Source: Mucilaginibacter mallensis (GTDB taxonomy: Bacteria; Bacteroidota; Bacteroidia; Sphingobacteriales; Sphingobacteriaceae). From it: DNA of 64,000 bases. The stretch spans positions 4,650,001 to 4,714,000 of the forward strand of contig NZ_LT629740.1 in NCBI RefSeq assembly GCF_900105165.1, given 5' to 3'. The position numbers were made by a program, and so were the translations under genes. Shown piece by piece: positions 27,814-36,810 of the stretch. The notes below the pieces were generated by a model, which made no database searches, was not told where the DNA came from, and saw nothing but the letters and a program-made list of their open reading frames with translations. Every line of letters starts with the position of its first letter. Position 1 is the first letter of the stretch.

Positions 27814-27942
27814 TAGGCAAAATACTTGATAACCCTAAAGTGCAGGCAGGTGTAAAAATTCCGATGGCTATTAATACATATATACTATCGATAAGTAACT
27901 GAAGCATTTAATGAATATTATATTTTAAGACACCTAATATTT

Positions 27943-27975
27943 AGGGGTTATACACAGAGATTTTACTGTCTTTTT
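27943..27975. repeat. 33-bp direct repeat, copy A (after the 235-residue gene)
   Basis: AGGGGTTATAC...ACTGTCTTTTT; matches copy B at 28718-28750 at 30 of 33 positions. Copy A lies 6 bp beyond the stop of the minus-strand gene it flanks. Confidence 0.75.
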
Positions 27976-27981
27976 AGCCGA

Positions 27982-28689
27982 CTACCAATTGTTCCCCTTA
28001 AAGTAATTTCTGCCCTTTTTCCTTTCAAAGCTTACATCTCTTCCCTTTTCAACCCGCTCACGTAATATTTGATCCACCTCATAATCATTTAAATGCACAC
28101 GCTCGTCAAAACTCATAAGTTCCAGGAAGTCTGATTTGCTTAGTAGCATTTCCCTGTATCCGTTGTAGTAACCTGACTTTAAAAATACGTTAGTGGTAAG
28201 TTTACCTTTTGCATGTGAGTGTGTGATCTCATAAATATAGTAGTAGGAAGCACCAAGCTCTGCATTCATAAAACTCCATTCAAATCGATCTTTCACTTGT
28301 AAGGTTCTGTCGAGCCATAAAGTAAAGAATGAAGACTGTTCATAGAAATTGCTTCTAAAATGTAACTCATAACGAGTGCCTGGTGATTTAAATAGTTCAG
28401 GTGATTGATAGTCCAAGTCAAATAAGTCATGGTACATTTGAGCAAGCCATTGCGAGACTTTGGCAGATGATTGATTAATTTCTTCAGCAATCATTTTTAT
28501 AGATGGATTTGGGCTAGTATCATCCTCGCTCTTCTGTCCCTCTCTTTGAACGATATTGATCAATGACTCGTAGGGTTTATTTTTATCTTTAAGGAGATCA
28601 AGCCATTGATATTCACCTTCGAGTGAATGTAATATATCTTTTGTCCCAGGTTTATGAGTTTCGGGTTTGCGATGTTTTGTCCTCGCCAT
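27982..28689 (-). CDS. Hypothetical protein with a helix-turn-helix-like segment
   Basis: A 235-residue soluble protein with a basic N-terminus (MARTKHRKPETHKPG) and basic C-terminus (RKKGRNYFKGNNW). Residues about 60-90 (SIKMIAEEINQSSAKVSQWLAQMY) look like a helix-turn-helix. The rest is not recognised. It is bracketed by two copies of a 33-bp direct repeat, one 28 bp before its start and one just after its stop, as if the gene were inserted or moves as a unit. Confidence 0.65.
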   Translation of the reverse strand: MARTKHRKPETHKPGTKDILHSLEGEYQWLDLLKDKNKPYESLINIVQREGQKSEDDTSPNPSIKMIAEEINQSSAKVSQWLAQMYHDLFDLDYQSPELFKSPGTRYELHFRSNFYEQSSFFTLWLDRTLQVKDRFEWSFMNAELGASYYYIYEITHSHAKGKLTTNVFLKSGYYNGYREMLLSKSDFLELMSFDERVHLNDYEVDQILRERVEKGRDVSFERKKGRNYFKGNNW

Positions 28690-28717
28690 AATATTAAAAT
28701 TAAGACAGTTAAATTTA

Positions 28718-28750
28718 AGGGGTTATACTCAGATATTCTACTGTCTTTTT
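28718..28750. repeat. 33-bp direct repeat, copy B (before the 235-residue gene)
   Basis: Same orientation as copy A, 775 bp away, three mismatches. It lies between two divergent genes, 28 bp before one start and 36 bp before the other, so it could also act as a regulatory site. Confidence 0.75.
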
Positions 28751-28786
28751 CTTGCATCCCGTTATATTTGAAGTATATTTTATAAA

Positions 28787-29410
28787 ATGCTACCTACTCC
28801 AGTTACCAGTTACGCTGGTGAAAATTCTATCCGACATATTGATAAGAATCTTTATAAAGAGCGCATACTTCAAGATATAAGAATGCATGATATACCTGCA
28901 TTAATTGAATATGGTAATGAAGTGTTTGAAGACTTAACTGATCTAATCGACCTAACTGACCATGGTAGCATTCAACAGGAAGAGCCATCTTCGTTTCTGT
29001 CTAAAAACTTCTTGCCTTTAAATGATGTTGCTACTAGCTTTTATTTGGATTATAAACCTCATAATGGTTTGCTTTCTTTAAAACGGGGGTTTTATAAATT
29101 GCTACCAATTCCGAAATCAGTTATTATTATAAATGCCAATTCGTGGAAAACTACGGTTTTGTATAACGAAGGGCTAAATTCTAATGTAATTTACAAACAT
29201 GATTGTCATGTTGGCCCATTGACAAATGGGATGGCTATTCACGGAAATCTTACAATTAAGAAATCGCGACAATTCACCCTTGCAGAACAAGAAGAATTTA
29301 TCCAAAAGATCGTAGGAAAAACAATTTATGTTTCAAGTTCAGAGATGGTAGCAATACAAACTTATAAGGAGACTTTTACTCCTAAAGAAGTGTTATGGTT
29401 TACGTGGTAA
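28787..29410 (+). CDS. Hypothetical protein of the island
   Basis: A 207-residue soluble protein with no signal or membrane segment. The middle has SFYLDYKPHNGLLSLKRGFYKLLPIPKSVIIINANSW and the end has KIVGKTIYVSSSEMVAIQTYKE; no motif known to me. Divergent from the HTH-like gene. The last gene before the right end of the element. Confidence 0.6.
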   Translation: MLPTPVTSYAGENSIRHIDKNLYKERILQDIRMHDIPALIEYGNEVFEDLTDLIDLTDHGSIQQEEPSSFLSKNFLPLNDVATSFYLDYKPHNGLLSLKRGFYKLLPIPKSVIIINANSWKTTVLYNEGLNSNVIYKHDCHVGPLTNGMAIHGNLTIKKSRQFTLAEQEEFIQKIVGKTIYVSSSEMVAIQTYKETFTPKEVLWFTW

Positions 29411-29684
29411 TGTGTGATAATAATTAGCAAGCAAAGTTAGGGCTGTTGCTTCTGAAGCGCATGAAAGACTACGGCATAAACCCACTTGCCCCACATAATC
29501 CATTTATTCCGTTTCCTTTCTTGCTTTATCGCAACAAACCTTAATGAGCTTTATAATTATTTATTCACTTAATCAAATCAATCATGGAGTAATCATCATT
29601 TATCTAATCGTCACTATACAATGTGTGTTGGCAATTAAAAGTAACTTTGAACTAATTAACAATATTTATTAAACAAGATTAGGT

Positions 29685-29703
29685 TGCACGTAATTTGCAC
29701 GTA
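29685..29703 (+). promoter_or_regulatory. Paired TGCACGTA sites, right end (putative integrase arm sites)
   Basis: TGCACGTA at 29685-29692 and 29696-29703, again 11 bp apart and in the same orientation as the left pair. They lie about 60 bp inside the right repeat. Confidence 0.6.
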
Positions 29704-29762
29704 AAAGAAGAGAAATAGACTAAAAAGTGGCTTTAAAGGTATTTAAAGAGGGTAACGGGTAA

Positions 29763-29834
<72 letters not shown>

Positions 29835-30051
29835 GTGCATAATCACAAAGCCGTTGTGGAAGATTTATAAAATACATGTGCACTTTATCTTTTCGATGGT
29901 AGCAGGCATCGTTAAATCTAAATAATATTCCAGCTTTTAACCGATAAATGGCATACAGCGAGCATGAAAAATGACTGGAAAACCATCTTTTCAATATCTT
30001 AATCAAAATTATATCTATAACTTTATCATCTTACGTTTATCTGAAGTTAAA

Positions 30052-31308
30052 ATGGTTAGTTTGAATACAAAATATAGGCTCGTAATTATGTCGGTGATAG
30101 TTTTACTGGTTGCACAATCATGTAAGGATCATAAGCATGAAACCACTGATAAAAAAGTAACACAAACTGTTATTATAAAGAAGACTTACTTAACTGATCA
30201 AAGCCTGTTTCCAAGAAATGCAGCAGCTTTCTGTCGCCCAACTGGTATTAAACGGTCGGATAGCGCCTTGTTTATGAATGGCGGCGGAAAAGATTTCAGG
30301 GAAACTATTTCAAATCCATCACCAAAAACACTGGCTATCCCGGCAGGCATGAAATACATACCCGGTGGCGAGTTCAGTATGGGAGGTGTTGATCCGGTTG
30401 GAATGGATGGCGGGGGCCATGAACAGATGAGTGATGCGCGGCCTGTTCACAGGGTGAGGCTCAATCCTTTTTATATGGATGCCACCGTGGTTACCAATAA
30501 ACAATTTGCTGCGTTTGTTAAAGCAACAGGCTATGTAACTGTGGCCGAGCAAAAGCCAACACATGAGGAATTCCCTACTGTGCCTGAGGAAAATTTAGTA
30601 GCAGGCTCTCTGGTATTTACCGCGCCGAAAGAAAAAGTTCCTTTAAACAATTATCTTCAGTGGTGGGCATACGTAAAGGGCGCCGACTGGAGACATCCGC
30701 AAGGACCGAAAAGCAATATAATTGGTAAAGATAATTACCCCGTTATACAGGTTTGCTGGGATGATGCTGCCGCTTATGCAAAATGGGCCGGCAAGCGTTT
30801 ACCAACCGAGGCCGAATGGGAGTTTGCCGCGAGAGGTGGACTAGCCGGTAAGCTATATGCCTGGGGAAATGTGTTAAAACCTAATGGCAAATGGATGGCC
30901 AATATTTTCGAAGGTTCATTCCCTAATAAAGATGCGGGAACGGATGGCTTTGTTGGCATTGCCCCTGTAAAACAATTCCCGGCAAATGGTTATGGCTTGT
31001 ATGATATGGCCGGTAATGTTTGGCAGTGGTGTAATGATTGGTACAGCAATGATTATTATAATACCCTGGCAAATAACCCGGTAACGGTTAACCCCCGGGG
31101 GCCAACCAGCCCCTATGATCCGGACGAACCTGATGCTAAAAAAAGGGTACAAAGAGGCGGCTCATTTTTATGTACCGATGAATATTGCACACGCTATATG
31201 GTTGGCACCCGGGGCAAAGGCGATGCCCGATCTGCATCAAATCACATTGGTTTTCGTTGTGTGATGGATGTAAAATCCGTACCCGATACCAAAGTGGCTG
31301 CTAATTGA
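30052..31308 (+). CDS. Formylglycine-generating-enzyme (SUMF1) family lipoprotein
   Basis: The ATG at 30052 gives a 418-residue protein with a lipobox (VAQSC, then KDHK); a start at 29971 would lengthen the signal unnaturally. The FGE-sulfatase domain is complete: IPGGEFSMGG, RPVHRVRLNPFYMD, RLPTEAEWEFAARGGL, YGLYDMAGNVWQWCNDWY and GFRCVMD. It keeps both copper/substrate cysteines in RGGSFLCTDEYCTRY (C374 and C379, spaced as in human FGE C336/C341), unlike many FGE-fold proteins that are not FGEs. It may activate exported sulfatases; none is encoded in this window. First chromosomal gene to the right of the island. Confidence 0.88.
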   Translation: MVSLNTKYRLVIMSVIVLLVAQSCKDHKHETTDKKVTQTVIIKKTYLTDQSLFPRNAAAFCRPTGIKRSDSALFMNGGGKDFRETISNPSPKTLAIPAGMKYIPGGEFSMGGVDPVGMDGGGHEQMSDARPVHRVRLNPFYMDATVVTNKQFAAFVKATGYVTVAEQKPTHEEFPTVPEENLVAGSLVFTAPKEKVPLNNYLQWWAYVKGADWRHPQGPKSNIIGKDNYPVIQVCWDDAAAYAKWAGKRLPTEAEWEFAARGGLAGKLYAWGNVLKPNGKWMANIFEGSFPNKDAGTDGFVGIAPVKQFPANGYGLYDMAGNVWQWCNDWYSNDYYNTLANNPVTVNPRGPTSPYDPDEPDAKKRVQRGGSFLCTDEYCTRYMVGTRGKGDARSASNHIGFRCVMDVKSVPDTKVAAN

Positions 31309-31654
31309 TCTGTTGATCATATCCCTATTATAAAAAGGCATAAATGCAGAGCTGCGTTTATGCCTTTTACATATCCCATCTATTTCCCTTTCTAATTATT
31401 ACCCAACATCCCGGTATTAAAAAGCCTGTTTTATCTGCAAAATTGACCACTTGCATTGCATCTTTTGAATTACATAATCTTGGTGCCGTTTCATTTCGCC
31501 AATTCCTTTTTTATAGCCAGTAAATTTGGGCTGTATATGGGATTATATGTCGCCCGCGGGCAAGAAAAAATTGCTTATTATATTATTTCCGGCAGTAGCT
31601 GTTCCAAATAAATAAATTATTAACTTTAATAAACATCAATAAAACCAATAAACC
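31309..31654. other. Intergenic region after the FGE-like gene
   Basis: Apart from the terminator at 31333-31368 it holds only a short palindrome (GCCCGCGGGC, about 31553). No gene seen. Confidence 0.5.
31333..31368 (+). terminator. Rho-independent terminator
   Basis: Stem AAAAGGCATAAATGCA / TGCGTTTATGCCTTTT with a 4-base loop. Confidence 0.85.
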
Positions 31655-32308
31655 ATGAAACAAACAAAAACTTTAAACCTAATGCTGCTATTGGCATTGT
31701 TTATCTCAGCCTGTGGCTCAACCACCTCAATAACAGGATCATATAAAGCACCCGGTGTAACCCAGATAGCTTATAAAAAGATTTTCATATCATCACTTAG
31801 TTCAGACATAGCTATCAGACAAACTGTTGAAACTAATATTGCAAATTATTTAAGCAGTAAAGGTTATGCATCAGTTAAAAGTACAGACATATTTCCTGCC
31901 AATTTTCACACATCCGGTGGAGATAAAAATCAGGATACTGTATTAAGTAAGATCCGTGCAACTAATTGCGATGCCATTTTAACAATAGCAATGGTGAATA
32001 AAGAAACAGAAACCAGGTATGTACCAGGCAGCGGTGGTGTGTATCCTTATGGAATAGGATATTACGGCACATTTGGCGCTTACTATGGTTATGGATACAA
32101 CCGTTTCTACTCTCCGGGTTATTATACTACTGATAAAATATACTACCTCGAAACCAACTTATATGACGCTGCAACAGAAAAGTTGGTATGGTCGGCACAA
32201 TCAAAAACCTACAACCCATCCAGTTTAGATGATTTTTTAAAGGGTTATGAAAAGGCTATGACACAACAGGTTGCAAGAGATAACCTGATTGCTCCAGCGG
32301 GTAAGTAA
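31655..32308 (+). CDS. DUF4136-like lipoprotein
   Basis: A 217-residue lipoprotein (lipobox FISAC, then GSTTS). Mature part: SYKAPGVTQIAYKKIFISSLSSD, DAILTIAMVNKETETRYVPG, a Gly/Tyr-rich stretch (YYGTFGAYYGYGYNRFYSPGYY) and ETNLYDAATEKLVWSAQS, the sequence layout of DUF4136-type lipoproteins. Outer-membrane or periplasmic, function unknown. Followed by a hairpin terminator that overlaps the next gene's promoter. Confidence 0.78.
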   Translation: MKQTKTLNLMLLLALFISACGSTTSITGSYKAPGVTQIAYKKIFISSLSSDIAIRQTVETNIANYLSSKGYASVKSTDIFPANFHTSGGDKNQDTVLSKIRATNCDAILTIAMVNKETETRYVPGSGGVYPYGIGYYGTFGAYYGYGYNRFYSPGYYTTDKIYYLETNLYDAATEKLVWSAQSKTYNPSSLDDFLKGYEKAMTQQVARDNLIAPAGK

Positions 32309-32371
32309 TCATACTTATACCCGCCTTTAATTTTACTCCCATGGTAGAGAGAGGGAATTGGATGGCCTAAA

Positions 32372-32402
32372 TACATAAAAGCAACTGTGTTGCTTTTATG
32401 TA
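32372..32402 (+). terminator. Rho-independent terminator
   Basis: Perfect 14-bp stem TACATAAAAGCAAC / GTTGCTTTTATGTA with a TGT loop, followed by TTTTAATTT. Confidence 0.8.
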
Positions 32403-32420
32403 TTTTAATTTGTACTTTTG
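32390..32420 (+). promoter_or_regulatory. Promoter of the ZIP transporter gene
   Basis: TTG (32390-32392), 20 bp, then a perfect -7 box TACTTTTG (32413-32420). The upstream box lies in the terminator stem of the previous gene. Confidence 0.7.
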
Positions 32421-32459
32421 CGGCCCTGATGCTTATCAATAGATATTAATCGATAGCCT

Positions 32460-33185
32460 GTGATCCTTTTAATTTGCATAGCTACCTTTCTTTCAACCTT
32501 AATGGGCGGTTTACTTGCGTTAAGATTTCAAAGTAAATTATACCTGATACTGGGGTTTAGTGCTGGGGCAGTTATAGGCGTAGCTTTTTTTGATCTTTTA
32601 CCAACCGCAATTGAGCTGGCCTCCAAAACTTACGGTGTACGGGAAATTACATCAATGGCAGGCTTTGGTTTTGTGGTCTATCTATTGCTTGATCGTTTAG
32701 CTGTACATTTTAATCAGCATAAAACAAATAGTAATACAAGCTCCGGTAGCTTAAGAGGTAAAATTGCCGCGCTTTGCCTAACACTGCACAGTTTTTTGGA
32801 TGGTGTGGCTATCGGCCTCGCCTTTCATCTATCATTAGCCATTGGCAGCCTGGTGGCTGTAGCCGTATTAGTACATGATTTTGCCGATGGTATTAATACA
32901 ACCAATGTTATACTAAAGGAAAATGGCAGCAGGCGCAATGCGCTCAAGTGGCTGATAACAAACGCTATTGCTCCCCTATTAGGTGCTTTATCAACGCTGT
33001 ATTATAAACTGCCTGCAGAAAATCTGGGATTGCTTTTAGCACTTATCTCGGGTTTCTTCCTCTATATTGGCGCAAGTGACTTTCTGCCCGAAAGCAGGGC
33101 CAGGCATCCCAAACTGATCACTCTATTTATGACTATTTTGGGTATCCTTACCTTATATATGGCTATACGTATAGCCGAGGTATAA
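32460..33185 (+). CDS. ZIP-family metal transporter
   Basis: A 241-residue inner-membrane protein that starts at GTG. Seven to eight membrane segments; segment 4 carries LTLHSFLDGVAIGLAF and segment 5 VLVHDFADGINT, the two His/Asp-containing metal-binding signatures of ZIP proteins (HS-x-x-DG and H-x-F-x-DG). A His-containing loop (RLAVHFNQHKTN) lies between segments 3 and 4. Most likely imports zinc or another divalent cation. Monocistronic, with its own promoter and a hairpin after the stop. Confidence 0.9.
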   Translation: MILLICIATFLSTLMGGLLALRFQSKLYLILGFSAGAVIGVAFFDLLPTAIELASKTYGVREITSMAGFGFVVYLLLDRLAVHFNQHKTNSNTSSGSLRGKIAALCLTLHSFLDGVAIGLAFHLSLAIGSLVAVAVLVHDFADGINTTNVILKENGSRRNALKWLITNAIAPLLGALSTLYYKLPAENLGLLLALISGFFLYIGASDFLPESRARHPKLITLFMTILGILTLYMAIRIAEV

Positions 33186-33189
33186 AAAA

Positions 33190-33222
33190 ATGCACAGTTC
33201 AATCATCTGATCAAGCTGTGCA
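33190..33222. terminator. Terminator between convergent genes
   Basis: Stem ATGCACAG / CTGTGCAT with an imperfect inner stem, an A run before and T-rich sequence after. Confidence 0.7.
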
Positions 33223-33244
33223 TGCATTCTTATTTTGTTGTTAT

Positions 33245-34432
33245 TTATATACCTATTTTTTTAATGATATCCTTAGGGATACCGCCTTTGTGTAATAGTA
33301 AGGCTGTAGTTTTGTATTGAACAAAAGCCTTTGTTACATAAATATAGCCTTTATAATCGTTAGTTGGGCCCCATGAGTTTTTAACTATATAATACTCTTT
33401 GCCATTCTGATCTTTTGCTAAACCAACAATGTGCATACCATGATCGTCCGTGGTAGAATAATCATCAAATGCCTGTTGGCGTACTTCGGGAGTGATTTTC
33501 ATTTCCGGCTTTGGGCCATTGAACATTTCTTCCTTTTGCTTGGCTGTCATTTCCTCATATGGCACTTCAGGCACAAAAGCAACACCATTTTTCCAGCTGA
33601 AACCTTTTTCGCTTACATCAGTAGCCCATGCTACCGTGTAACCACTTTTTAAAGCATGGTCGATAACATCAGTAATATCATTTACCTGCAGGTTATAAAC
33701 CTGATCGAACGACCAGTTATCAGGAACCAGCAGCGTGAACTTTGTATAATACGGATGATCGGTAAATGAGGAAAACTCTATATAATCATCAGGATTTATA
33801 CCTACAACCTGTTGTGCAAATGTTTGAGGTGTATAGGTTTTACCATTATAAGTAAAACTATCGGGCACTTTACCTAGGTAAGCATCAATAGCAGCTGTAT
33901 AAGCCGCAAGCCAGTTAGGTGTTAATTTGCCATTAGGGTTTTGTACCACCGCTTTTAATATACCTTCCATTACAGCTGATAGTTCACCAAATTTATTGAT
34001 GGTAGTACCATAATTTAAACCGCTATAAACGCTTTGAGGTATTGCGCCATATTTGCGGTACATATTAATAACATCATGTGATTCGCCGCCATCGCCTAAT
34101 GATACCGCTCCATGCATGCGTACATAGTTCTTTCCTTTTTCAATATAAGCGCAACGTGCCGTATATATTGGCGACAGATCAAGTGGCTGTTTGCCCATAC
34201 GTATCATTTCCGACTCCAGGAACGAGTTTGTTGAATAACTCCAGCAGGTACCTGATGAGCCCTGGTTCTTTATAGAGGTATTCTCCAGGTTGATAAGCTC
34301 GGTAAACCGGAATTTTTGTTTACTGCTATCGCTTTGATTGGTTTTTAATGAGCTAACCAGGTTATCCTGGGCATGCAGGGAAATTGTGGAAACAGCAAAT
34401 AGCGCTGCAAATAAGAAATGTTTAATTTTCAT
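33245..34432 (-). CDS. C1B-family papain-like peptidase (aminopeptidase C / bleomycin-hydrolase-like), exported
   Basis: A 395-residue protein with a signal peptide (cleavage near SLHAQ). The catalytic triad is complete: Cys in NQGSSGTCWSYST, His in DDHGMHIVGLAKD and Asn in VKNSWG. Length and the SFLESEMIRMG region match PepC/BleH rather than secreted papains. Cytosolic members trim peptides; this exported version probably acts in the periplasm. It follows the alpha-galactosidase gene on the same strand but is separated from it by a terminator. Confidence 0.9.
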   Translation of the reverse strand: MKIKHFLFAALFAVSTISLHAQDNLVSSLKTNQSDSSKQKFRFTELINLENTSIKNQGSSGTCWSYSTNSFLESEMIRMGKQPLDLSPIYTARCAYIEKGKNYVRMHGAVSLGDGGESHDVINMYRKYGAIPQSVYSGLNYGTTINKFGELSAVMEGILKAVVQNPNGKLTPNWLAAYTAAIDAYLGKVPDSFTYNGKTYTPQTFAQQVVGINPDDYIEFSSFTDHPYYTKFTLLVPDNWSFDQVYNLQVNDITDVIDHALKSGYTVAWATDVSEKGFSWKNGVAFVPEVPYEEMTAKQKEEMFNGPKPEMKITPEVRQQAFDDYSTTDDHGMHIVGLAKDQNGKEYYIVKNSWGPTNDYKGYIYVTKAFVQYKTTALLLHKGGIPKDIIKKIGI

Positions 34433-34477
34433 TTACTTGATTTGATATGAATAAAGAGGTCTGTTAATTACAACAAA

Positions 34478-34500
34478 AAAGCGCACGATGAACGTGCGCT
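34478..34500 (-). terminator. Rho-independent terminator after the alpha-galactosidase gene
   Basis: Stem AAGCGCACG / CGTGCGCTT; on the minus strand it is followed by six T. Confidence 0.85.
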
Positions 34501-34605
34501 TAATTATAAAATGCAATAATATAAGTTTTTATCGTTTTTGTGATAAAAATATCAGCATAAACACAAATCCGGAGTAAATAGCCCCTTTATAATATATACA
34601 AAAGC

Positions 34606-36810
34606 CTATTCCACCTCGTCAAGCTGCAGAACTACGCTGGTGCGCCCCTCATTCACATCGGGATTAACACCAACCTTCATCAGGAAATCGCCTGTAAGCA
34701 CCAGGTTATCCCCGATAGATGATTTTGCACCGGCATACAGGTTAATTTCCTTAACCTGGTATTTCTTCTGCGGATCGAGCCCTTTTAGCCTGATGGGAAC
34801 TTTTGTGCCACTGTTATACCTGTTATTCACCAAATAATTAAACACCACGGCCTGTGACCGTGAACTATTCACATACATTAATGATGCTGCATCATTATCC
34901 CACGGACTATGCAAGCGGTACTGGTCGCCATGCCATATAATATCTTTCAGGTTATCGTAATTCTTTAATGCCTGGTGGCAAAAATCAAGTTCCTGCCCGC
35001 TTAATTTACTTACCACAATATCAAAGCCCAGCCTGCCCATCATGGCTACATCAACCCTATATTTAATAGGCTCCTTACCCCAATTGGTAACATGGTTTGA
35101 GCTGGCAATAGCCGGGAAAAAGTAGGAATACTCCCATTGTATATATACCCTCTCCAAAGGTTCGGTATTATCGCTTGGCCAGTATTCGGTAAAATATTGC
35201 AGCGCGCCATAATCCACACGGCCACCACCGCCCGAGCATAACATCATAGGCACTTTTGGATATTTTGCACGCATACGCGCCATCACATTATATAAGCCCC
35301 TCCCGTAATCAATATATAAATGCGACTGATCCTTTTTTAAATAGCTGGAATAAGCATTATAAATTACAGCGTTGCAATCCCATTTAATATAAGCCAAAGC
35401 CGGATTTTTAATGAAAAGGCTGTCAACTATGCCAAAAACATAATCCTGTACTTTAGGATTAGTCAGATCGAGCACTAATTGGTTCCTGAAATATTTTTCG
35501 GGGCGATTGGGCTGTTTAATTACCCAGTCAGGGTGTTTATGATAAAGATCGCTGGCGGGGTTAACCATTTCAGGCTCTATCCATATCCCGAACTTTACCC
35601 CATCAGCCGTTGCCTCCTTTACCAGTGAACCAATACCGTTTGGCAGCTTTTTCCTGTTCTCCTGCCAATCGCCCAGCCCTGCATTATCACTATTACGCGG
35701 GTATTTATTACCAAACCAGCCATCATCCAATAAAAACAGGTCGACACCCAGTTTTTTGGTATTCTTCAACAGCTCCTTTAACTTATCCTCATTAAAATCA
35801 AAATAAGTAGATTCCCAATTGTTCAGCAAGGTGACCCTCGGGCCCTCACCATCCACAATTTTATATTTGCGCGCCCAGCCTTGCAGTTTTCGGCTGGCAT
35901 CACCTTTACCATGATCCGAATAAGTATACAGGAAAGCCGGGGTAGTGAACTCCTCGCCCGGTTTTAAATGATATGCAGATGCGGCATTATTTATACCTGC
36001 TATCAGCCTTAAATTATTGGCGGGATCAATTTCAAAGTCCTCCTTAAAATTAGCCGACCATTCCATGGCGCCGTATAATACTTTGCCCTCATCCTCAGTT
36101 GCGGGCTTATCCATTGATATCATAAAGGCTGATGACGCATACAGATCGGCGCGTGTACCCAGTTTGGTATCGATGGTTTTGATGCCGTGCATAAGTTTTG
36201 ATTCTTCGGGCTGCATTTCTGATGCCCAATTGCCATGGTATTGTTTCAGCCAAAAGCCATCGCCTTTTAAATAAAGGTTAGCCGATGCAAATTTGCTTAA
36301 GGTAACCGTTCCTTTTTCATGATGCTCAATTACCGACCATTGCTCAGTAACATCCTCCTTAAAAAAGGTTTTATAGCACAAGTTTACCTCAAAATCATAA
36401 GCGGGGTCTTTCAGGGTAATGGTTAACAGCGAAACATCATCATCAATTTTAGTGATCACATGATTTACATACACCAGGTTTAGCGAAGTATTGCCATCGG
36501 CATGAATAACGGTTATAGCCGGCTCAGCCAAATTTGTCGATCCCGATGGCGTATAAGCATCATTAAGAACCCCCGAATCATCACTTTGCTTATACATTTT
36601 TTGTATCTGCGTATACTCATCAGTATTGCTAAGCCTGGTGCCGAAATAAACCATTTTCAGGTTTTTGTCCGCATCTGTTTGTAGTATAAGGGCGTTGTGT
36701 TGTGTTTCAACCGGTATGGTTATTATTTGCGCTGAGGCAACACCGGTTATAAATAATGAGCTAGCAAGTACCAGGGCCGATACAATGTGTTTTTTATAAG
36801 CTGTGATCAT
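34606..36810 (-). CDS. GH36 alpha-galactosidase, exported
   Basis: A 734-residue protein with a signal peptide (cleavage near GVASAQ). N-terminal beta-sandwich, then the (beta/alpha)8 catalytic domain. The nucleophile motif is AYIKWDCNAVI (KWDxN), and the acid/base Asp lies in CSGGGGRVDYGAL followed by YWPSDNTEP. LLDDGWFG and IEPEMVNPASDLY are also typical of GH36. Hydrolyses alpha-1,6-galactosides such as raffinose, melibiose and galactomannan side chains in the periplasm. It is not in a SusCD locus here. Confidence 0.94.
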   Translation of the reverse strand: MITAYKKHIVSALVLASSLFITGVASAQIITIPVETQHNALILQTDADKNLKMVYFGTRLSNTDEYTQIQKMYKQSDDSGVLNDAYTPSGSTNLAEPAITVIHADGNTSLNLVYVNHVITKIDDDVSLLTITLKDPAYDFEVNLCYKTFFKEDVTEQWSVIEHHEKGTVTLSKFASANLYLKGDGFWLKQYHGNWASEMQPEESKLMHGIKTIDTKLGTRADLYASSAFMISMDKPATEDEGKVLYGAMEWSANFKEDFEIDPANNLRLIAGINNAASAYHLKPGEEFTTPAFLYTYSDHGKGDASRKLQGWARKYKIVDGEGPRVTLLNNWESTYFDFNEDKLKELLKNTKKLGVDLFLLDDGWFGNKYPRNSDNAGLGDWQENRKKLPNGIGSLVKEATADGVKFGIWIEPEMVNPASDLYHKHPDWVIKQPNRPEKYFRNQLVLDLTNPKVQDYVFGIVDSLFIKNPALAYIKWDCNAVIYNAYSSYLKKDQSHLYIDYGRGLYNVMARMRAKYPKVPMMLCSGGGGRVDYGALQYFTEYWPSDNTEPLERVYIQWEYSYFFPAIASSNHVTNWGKEPIKYRVDVAMMGRLGFDIVVSKLSGQELDFCHQALKNYDNLKDIIWHGDQYRLHSPWDNDAASLMYVNSSRSQAVVFNYLVNNRYNSGTKVPIRLKGLDPQKKYQVKEINLYAGAKSSIGDNLVLTGDFLMKVGVNPDVNEGRTSVVLQLDEVE

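Larger units (their letters stand above)
27500..27981. other. Decayed-looking AT-rich stretch in the island
   Basis: Contains a short open frame at 27688 and a single TGCACGTA at 27601 that matches the end-site sequence of the island. No convincing gene. Confidence 0.4.
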
